Assembly (NCBI RefSeq): GCF_900115045.1
Contig: NZ_FOVC01000021.1
Coordinates: forward strand, 1 to 7,855
DNA: 7,855 nt
Direction: 5' to 3'
Source: Izhakiella capsodis
Lineage (GTDB): Bacteria; Pseudomonadota; Gammaproteobacteria; Enterobacterales; Enterobacteriaceae
Positions 5,548 to 7,855 of this stretch are shown here, one piece after another. The first letter of the stretch is position 1. Every line of letters starts with the position of its first letter. The position numbers and the translations under genes were made by a program. The notes beneath the pieces are model-generated. The model searched no databases. It was not told the DNA's origin and saw only the letters and a list, made by a program, of their open reading frames with translations.

Positions 5548-5722
5548 GCCGCTAGACACCGATACCGCAAACGAACTCCTGTCACGATACGCCGCCCGCA
5601 ACATTCAAACTCAGAAATCATTAGCAGCCGATCCGCGAATGTGGCTTGTCAGCGCCCTGTTGCCATTTTCTGAGCGTGAGCCTCGGCAGGACAGGAGATA
5701 TCAACAAAAATTCTGGAGCTGA
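5522..5722 (+). CDS. Small basic phage protein of unknown function
   Basis: A 66-aa protein starting at GTG 5522; no ATG is available in this frame near the beginning. It starts MKKTWFTHEPLDTDTANELL and ends with a basic, aromatic tail (REPRQDRRYQQKFW). The middle has RNIQTQKSLAADPRMWLVSA. I believe similar short proteins occur just before Q in other lambdoid phages, but I cannot name the family. The ribosome site AAGAGAG is weak and lies inside the preceding gene, so coupled translation over the 26-base overlap is likely. It ends one base before the next ATG. Confidence 0.6.
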   Translation: MKKTWFTHEPLDTDTANELLSRYAARNIQTQKSLAADPRMWLVSALLPFSEREPRQDRRYQQKFWS

Positions 5723-5723
5723 A

Positions 5724-6185
5724 ATGTCGCTTAAAAGAGATAAATGGGACGCTGTTTTCTCTCAGCTTGTAAGAGAGCGAACAAACTGGACATGCGATTA
5801 TTGTGGGCGATTTTTTCATCATGAAAAACAGAAGTTACATTGCTCTCACTTCAAGTCACGCCGCCACAAATCAACTCGTTATCACCCATACAACGCTTTT
5901 GCTCACTGTGTCGGCTGTCATCGTAAGCTTGAAGAAGATCCTCACGAATTCACGATGCACGCAAACATCATCTACGGAGAAATGACTATTGACCGTGTAG
6001 CCCGCCTTGCATCCATTCCTGTGCGGTTAAAGCCGTGGCAGATGGATGACATCTACCAGCACATGAAAACCGAACTGGAGCGCTTACAGGAGCTTAGGGC
6101 TGGGGGCGTAACGTGTCGTTTAGGCTTTACGCTTCCGGAATGGTATCAGGACGGGATCACTTATCGGATGGGGGAAGCAACGTGA
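5724..6185 (+). CDS. NinG/Rap-like zinc-binding HNH-type nuclease
   Basis: A 153-aa protein. Residues about 23-75 contain a zinc-binding cluster: WTCDYCGRFF (C-x2-C), LHCSHFKSRRHKSTRYHPYN, and HCVGCHRKL (C-x2-C-H). The same order of C-x2-C-G, H-x-x-H-(Y/F)-x-S, a R-(F/Y)-x-P-x-N element and C-x2-C occurs in the C-terminal half of lambda NinG/Rap, a structure-specific nuclease acting on recombination junctions. Here it lies near the N-terminus and the long N-terminal part of NinG is missing, so it is a compact relative, not a close homologue. ATG 5724 has GGAG six bases upstream and begins one base after the previous stop. The C-terminal region (PWQMDDIYQHMKTELERLQE) is helical. It overlaps the Q gene by four bases. 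Nuclease activity is inferred from motifs. Confidence 0.65.
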   Translation: MSLKRDKWDAVFSQLVRERTNWTCDYCGRFFHHEKQKLHCSHFKSRRHKSTRYHPYNAFAHCVGCHRKLEEDPHEFTMHANIIYGEMTIDRVARLASIPVRLKPWQMDDIYQHMKTELERLQELRAGGVTCRLGFTLPEWYQDGITYRMGEAT

Positions 6186-6571
6186 GAGACATTCAGCAGG
6201 TATTAGAACGGTGGGGCGCTTGGGTGGCGGATAATCGGGAAGATGTCTGCTGGCCGTCTATCGCGGCTGGTTTTTCAGGGCTTATACCGTCAAAGGTAAA
6301 AAGTCGTACTCAGTGCTGTGACGGGGATGGAGTGATTATTTCTAACATCATGGCCGGGCTACGCAGTAAGCATCTCGCAGCTCATGACCTGCTGTTTGAC
6401 TACTACGTATTTGGAAAAACATTTATGCAACTGGCGTATGAGCATCACTGTTCAGATACGCACATAGGTAAGAAGCTACAGAACGCCGAAGGGGTGTTAG
6501 ATGGTTACCTTATGGCGTTAGAAATAAAATTAGAAATGGACAGATATGTCAGGCGGGAGGTGGTGGCTTGA
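6182..6571 (+). CDS. Q: Late antiterminator Q (short, DLP12/82-related family)
   Basis: A 129-aa protein of the phage antitermination Q family found in E. coli prophages (Phage_antitermQ type), shorter than lambda Q (207 aa). Diagnostic segments are VLERWGAWVADNREDVCWPS, GFSGLIPSKVKSRTQCCDGD, and the helix-turn-helix-like LLFDYYVFGKTFMQLAYEHH followed by CSDTHIGKKLQNAEGVLDGY. Q modifies RNA polymerase paused near the late promoter so that it reads through terminators into lysis and structural genes. GTG 6182 is chosen because GGGGGAA lies six bases upstream and it overlaps the previous stop as GTGA; the longer upstream frame is out of character for the family. In most lambdoid phages the late promoter follows at once; here a C4-type RNA and an antirepressor gene intervene. 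Confidence 0.85.
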   Translation: MRDIQQVLERWGAWVADNREDVCWPSIAAGFSGLIPSKVKSRTQCCDGDGVIISNIMAGLRSKHLAAHDLLFDYYVFGKTFMQLAYEHHCSDTHIGKKLQNAEGVLDGYLMALEIKLEMDRYVRREVVA

Positions 6572-6648
6572 CGGTTCATGGTATCCGGGGCTATATTCTC
6601 ATTGCAGCCGCAAAATCGGCTGTCGGGATTGGAACCCCGGATATCTAA
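6568..6648 (+). CDS. Possible short leader peptide overlapping the C4 RNA
   Basis: A TTG at 6568 overlaps the Q stop and has GGAGG seven bases upstream. It opens a 26-codon frame ending in TAA at 6646. The peptide contains ILIAAAKSAVGIGTPDI, a motif I associate with the N-terminal part of Ash/Icd-like phage proteins. The DNA also has to form the C4 structure, so the peptide similarity may simply follow from RNA conservation. Translation through it would disrupt the C4 stem, which could itself be regulatory. Confidence 0.3.
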   Translation: MTVHGIRGYILIAAAKSAVGIGTPDI

Positions 6649-6652
6649 GAGA
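6581..6652 (+). ncRNA. C4-like antisense RNA controlling the downstream antirepressor
   Basis: An outer stem of nine perfect base pairs (6582-6590 with 6635-6643) encloses an inner hairpin CAGCCG/CGGCTG (6605-6610 with 6617-6622). Two segments are complementary to the downstream leader of the ORF6N gene: TTGGAAC (6629-6635) with GTTCCAA (6760-6766), and CTAAGAGA (6645-6652) with TCTCTTAG (6746-6753). The order of the segments is correct for continuous antiparallel pairing. This matches the P1/P7 C4 RNA, where paired a'/b' elements bind a/b targets near the icd ribosome site and silence ant. The RNA is followed at once by an intrinsic terminator. In P1 the RNA is processed from the ant transcript; whether it is processed here or has its own promoter is unknown. 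Confidence 0.8.
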
Positions 6653-6653
6653 C

Positions 6654-6682
6654 GCATAGCCGCGTTAGCGGTTTTTTTATGC
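6654..6682 (+). terminator. Intrinsic terminator after the C4-like RNA
   Basis: CCGC (6660-6663) and GCGG (6668-6671) pair around a GTTA loop, followed by seven Ts (6672-6678). Flanking GCATA (6654-6658) and TATGC (6678-6682) can extend the structure. It would separate the short C4 RNA from the longer transcript that reads into the antirepressor gene. Q antitermination or simple read-through would decide how much of that longer RNA is made. Confidence 0.7.
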
Positions 6683-6706
6683 GCTAAGCACAGTCACATC
6701 AGCATT

Positions 6707-6824
6707 ATGGTGGGGCGTGCGGGGGAGCCGAAAGGCTCGCCGGGTTCTCTTAGCCGGTAGTTCCAACCCTGTACGTCTCACCACCCTAAGATTGGAGCCT
6801 GACGGTGGTGATTATCCTGACTAA
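6707..6824 (+). pseudogene. Icd/Ash-like leader reading frame, apparently split by a frame change
   Basis: ATG 6707 opens MVGRAGEPKGSPGSLSR and stops at TAG 6758-6760. Shifting by one base near 6752 gives AGSSNPVRLTTLRLEPDGGD, which continues to YPD and stops at TAA 6822-6824. Together these two pieces resemble the C-terminal part of Icd-like/Ash-family phage proteins, in which MVGRAG and AGSSNPVRLTT stand in a single frame. The second stop lies inside the Shine-Dalgarno of the antirepressor gene, 11 bases before its ATG, an arrangement that in P1 couples ant translation to icd. Here the frame break may have removed coupling, or a +1 slip at CTTA could restore it. No clear ribosome site precedes the ATG. 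Functional status is uncertain. Confidence 0.45.
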
Positions 6825-6829
6825 GAGGA
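6745..6829 (+). promoter_or_regulatory. C4 target sites and anti-Shine-Dalgarno switch
   Basis: TCTCTTAG (6746-6753) and GTTCCAA (6760-6766) are the b and a targets of the C4-like RNA. The same b target can fold onto the antirepressor ribosome site: TTCTCTTAG (6745-6753) pairs with CTAAGAGGA (6821-6829) in nine base pairs including one G-U. C4 pairing and Shine-Dalgarno pairing compete for the same bases, so they are mutually exclusive. Which state is translated cannot be settled by reading alone. Confidence 0.6.
6779..6810 (+). repeat. Seven-base-pair hairpin before the antirepressor gene
   Basis: CACCACC (6779-6785) pairs perfectly with GGTGGTG (6804-6810), with an 18-base loop. The loop contains CTAAGATTGGA (6786-6796), which repeats the cores of both C4 antisense segments. 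It brings the b target and the antirepressor ribosome site closer together and so favours the pairing described at 6745-6829. Confidence 0.55.
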
Positions 6830-6835
6830 ATTACC

Positions 6836-7384
6836 ATGTATACAATAACCGCTGAAACACTTACCCCTATCAAACATAACCAGATTCCTGTTGTTACTAC
6901 TGAACTACTGGCGCAGCTTTACTGTTCAGAAGAAAAATATATTCGTCAAAACTATAAACGTAATGAAGATAGGTTTGTCAGTGGAAAACACTACTATAAA
7001 GTTACAGGAAGTGAACTACACGATTTGCGAACCTCTCAAAGAGGTTTACAAATTTCACCCAAGACCCGATCACTCATTCTGTGGACAGAACGCGGAGCCG
7101 CGCGCCATGCCAAAATGCTTGAAACAGATCAGGCTTGGGAAGTGTTCGAAAAACTGGAAGATAGCTATTTTCGGCAGCCAGCATCACAGCGACAACCCTT
7201 CAACGCAGATCTGCATATCACTATCCGAAATGATGAAATAATAAGTATCAGGTCATTAAGCGCCGGAGAATATGTAATGAGCCTGTCCGTCTTTGAAGAA
7301 ATGATTGGGCGAAAGGGCTATAAAGTCGTTCACAAAGATGACATCAAAGAAGCGGCTAGAAAATATTTGCTCGAACGGCTATAA
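6836..7384 (+). CDS. ant: Antirepressor with N-terminal ORF6N domain
   Basis: A 182-aa protein. Residues about 15-110 form an ORF6N domain, recognised by IPVVTTELLAQLYCSEEKYI, NEDRFVSGKHYYKVTGSELH and the highly conserved RSLILWTERGAARHAKMLET followed by DQAWEVFEKLEDSYF. ORF6N proteins are phage antirepressors or related DNA-binding regulators. Residues about 115-182 (FNADLHITIRNDEIISIRSL ... VVHKDDIKEAARKYLLERL) are a separate C-terminal module I do not recognise; it is not KilAC. AAGAGGA lies six bases upstream of ATG 6836 and overlaps the leader frame's stop. Location behind a C4-like RNA parallels ant of P1/P7 and the antirepressor unit of Gifsy-1. The likely target is the short repressor encoded at 382-846; this partnership is inference. 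Confidence 0.8.
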   Translation: MYTITAETLTPIKHNQIPVVTTELLAQLYCSEEKYIRQNYKRNEDRFVSGKHYYKVTGSELHDLRTSQRGLQISPKTRSLILWTERGAARHAKMLETDQAWEVFEKLEDSYFRQPASQRQPFNADLHITIRNDEIISIRSLSAGEYVMSLSVFEEMIGRKGYKVVHKDDIKEAARKYLLERL

Positions 7385-7389
7385 ATAAG

Positions 7390-7421
7390 TTTACGATCGT
7401 AAAATTATGAATATCATGATA
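7390..7421. repeat. Two adjacent perfect palindromes after the antirepressor gene
   Basis: TTTACGATCGTAAA (7390-7403) is a perfect 14-bp palindrome and TATCATGATA (7412-7421) a perfect 10-bp palindrome. Their centres are 20 bp apart, nearly two helical turns. A second TCATGA lies at 7437-7442. Perfect symmetry in duplex DNA suggests operator sites for a dimeric protein. The first contains a GATC methylation site. Confidence 0.45.
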
Positions 7422-7491
7422 AGAGTGACTACTACGTCATGATGCTTACCGAATACTACGCTTGACAGATCGTTGAGAAATGTTGAGTCAG

Positions 7492-7521
7492 AAAGCCCCG
7501 GCAGAAATGCGCGGGCTTTTT
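7492..7521 (+). terminator. Intrinsic terminator downstream of the antirepressor gene
   Basis: AAAGCCC (7492-7498) pairs with GGGCTTT (7513-7519), with an inner GCA/TGC stem around GAAA (7501-7510). The right arm ends in five Ts. It would close the antirepressor transcript about 110 bases after its stop codon, or act as a tR'-like barrier overcome by Q. Confidence 0.75.
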
Positions 7522-7567
7522 CATGCTTAGAATTTGAGTTGGATGAGGCAGATAAATAGCTTTCTGT

Positions 7568-7598
7568 ACTTAGGTATAGGCGTAATGTGTACCTTAGT
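7568..7598. repeat. Imperfect inverted repeat
   Basis: ACTTAGGTA (7568-7576) pairs with TACCTTAGT (7590-7598) with a single T-T mismatch, around a 13-base spacer. No promoter or T-run is tied to it. It could be an operator or an RNA hairpin. Confidence 0.35.
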
Positions 7599-7649
7599 GC
7601 AGGTTGATGGTCTGATGAAAGGGTACTAACATTAGTCTTTCTGAAGTAT

Positions 7650-7742
7650 CAAAAAAAGCCCCGTATTCATTTTGTCTGGAGAGACGCTTGGGAATGAATG
7701 CGGGGTGCCATATCGGCCAACACCAGGGAAAATTTATACTTC
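7650..7742 (-). ncRNA. Candidate leftward small RNA of about 90 nt
   Basis: A leftward promoter (7777-7749) predicts a start near 7742, and a strong leftward terminator ends near 7651. No protein frame fits between them. The RNA would consist of an unstructured AU-rich 5' segment followed by the terminator hairpin with an inner GTCT/AGAC stem-loop. Phage late regions are known to encode small RNAs and anti-sRNAs in pathogenic E. coli, but I do not recognise this one. Expression is inferred only from signals. Confidence 0.45.
7651..7705 (-). terminator. Leftward intrinsic terminator
   Basis: In minus-strand RNA, CCCCG (7705-7701) and ATTCATT (7699-7693) pair with AATGAAT (7671-7665) and CGGGG (7663-7659), with one C-A mismatch. 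The stem is followed by C and seven Us (7657-7651). On the plus strand there is no T-run, so the direction is clear. Confidence 0.75.
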
Positions 7743-7748
7743 AACTCA

Positions 7749-7777
7749 ATATTACACATAAACTTTTCTGATGTAAA
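7749..7777 (-). promoter_or_regulatory. Leftward sigma70-like promoter
   Basis: TTTACA (7777-7772) and TAATAT (7754-7749) on the minus strand are separated by exactly 17 bases. TTTACA matches the -35 consensus at five of six positions. The surroundings are AT-rich, which both favours promoter activity and raises the chance of a coincidental match. Confidence 0.45.
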
Positions 7778-7855
7778 TAAATCTATTTCGCTGCGTATTA
7801 TCTTAACAAAAATTTTTATATTTTTAATTATTTTGTAACAACCTTACTAATTAAG

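Larger units (their letters stand above)
7385..7855. other. Gene-free interval between the antirepressor gene and the window end
   Basis: No convincing protein-coding frame of useful length is seen on either strand in these 471 bases. They hold two perfect palindromes, a rightward terminator, an imperfect hairpin and a leftward promoter-terminator pair, each listed separately. The final 100 bases are very AT-rich. In lambdoid phages the late promoter pR' and lysis genes would follow Q; I could not identify pR' with confidence. Confidence 0.6.

Noticed and set aside
5803..5985. 60-codon frame inside the NinG-like gene
   Set aside because: Lies fully within a gene with strong motifs in another frame; no independent support.
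6568..6597. TTGACG with TATATT 18 bases later, just before the C4-like RNA
   Set aside because: The start point would fall near 6604, inside the RNA, and would remove the 5' arm of its nine-base-pair stem. More likely the RNA is cut from a longer transcript.
6581..6652. A tRNA-like gene, suggested by GGGATTGGAACCCC resembling a T-arm
   Set aside because: No acceptor stem with CCA, D-arm or anticodon arm can be built; the C4 fold explains the pairing better.
7403..7465. Short open frame ending DYYVMMLTEYYA
   Set aside because: No start codon with a ribosome site; the only ATGs leave eight or fewer codons. May be a remnant.
7462..7490. Perfect TTGACA as a -35 for a late promoter pR'
   Set aside because: No acceptable -10 element lies 16-18 bases downstream. 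A Q-dependent promoter with weak -10 cannot be excluded but is not supported.
1..7855. CRISPR array, insertion sequence or attachment site
   Set aside because: The only regular repeats are the four origin iterons; no transposase, spaced repeats with unique spacers, integrase or tRNA end was found.

Overview
The window is the immunity, replication and late-control region of a lambdoid temperate phage or prophage of an enterobacterium. The order reads like lambda from left to right: leftward repressor, rightward Cro, CII, an extra KilAC regulator, O- and P-type replication proteins, a nin-like block of small overlapping genes including NinB, then a Q antiterminator. Shine-Dalgarno sequences, sigma70-like promoters and protein similarity to coliphage families point to Enterobacterales. 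No host chromosomal gene and no attachment site is visible, so integrated prophage and free phage cannot be told apart.

Left part (1-1350). The 5' end of an unrecognised leftward gene enters at 1-183. The repressor (382-846, minus) is only 154 aa and lacks the S24/LexA-type autopeptidase domain. The cI-cro interval (847-948) holds facing promoters and three related operator-like sites. The inferred cI promoter would start transcription at the AUG, giving a leaderless mRNA as in lambda. Downstream of cro lie a nut-like element, a strong hairpin, and a perfect CII box (TTGC-N6-TTGC on the minus strand) at the start of cII, which is the expected pRE establishment promoter.

Centre (1326-6571). 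cII, a KilAC regulator, O, P and eleven further genes are all rightward. From the KilAC gene onward most junctions overlap by 4 bases (ATGA/GTGA), so this is one translationally coupled transcript. Four 18-bp iterons with internal dyad symmetry sit inside the O gene (2588-2674) and mark the probable origin. Two small membrane proteins and three small soluble proteins precede ninB. A winged-helix protein, a small unknown, a NinG/Rap-like zinc nuclease and Q follow.

Right part (6568-7855). After Q comes a C4-like antisense RNA with its own terminator, then its complementary target, then a gene with an ORF6N antirepressor domain. This resembles the P1/P7 immI c4-icd-ant arrangement. The target can also pair with the Shine-Dalgarno of the antirepressor gene, so alternative RNA structures are likely. 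A repressor without an autopeptidase paired with an RNA-controlled antirepressor suggests a two-part immunity circuit in which induction may not depend on repressor self-cleavage. The last 470 bases hold no convincing gene but contain perfect palindromes, a rightward terminator and a well-formed leftward promoter-terminator pair that predicts a small RNA of about 90 nt.
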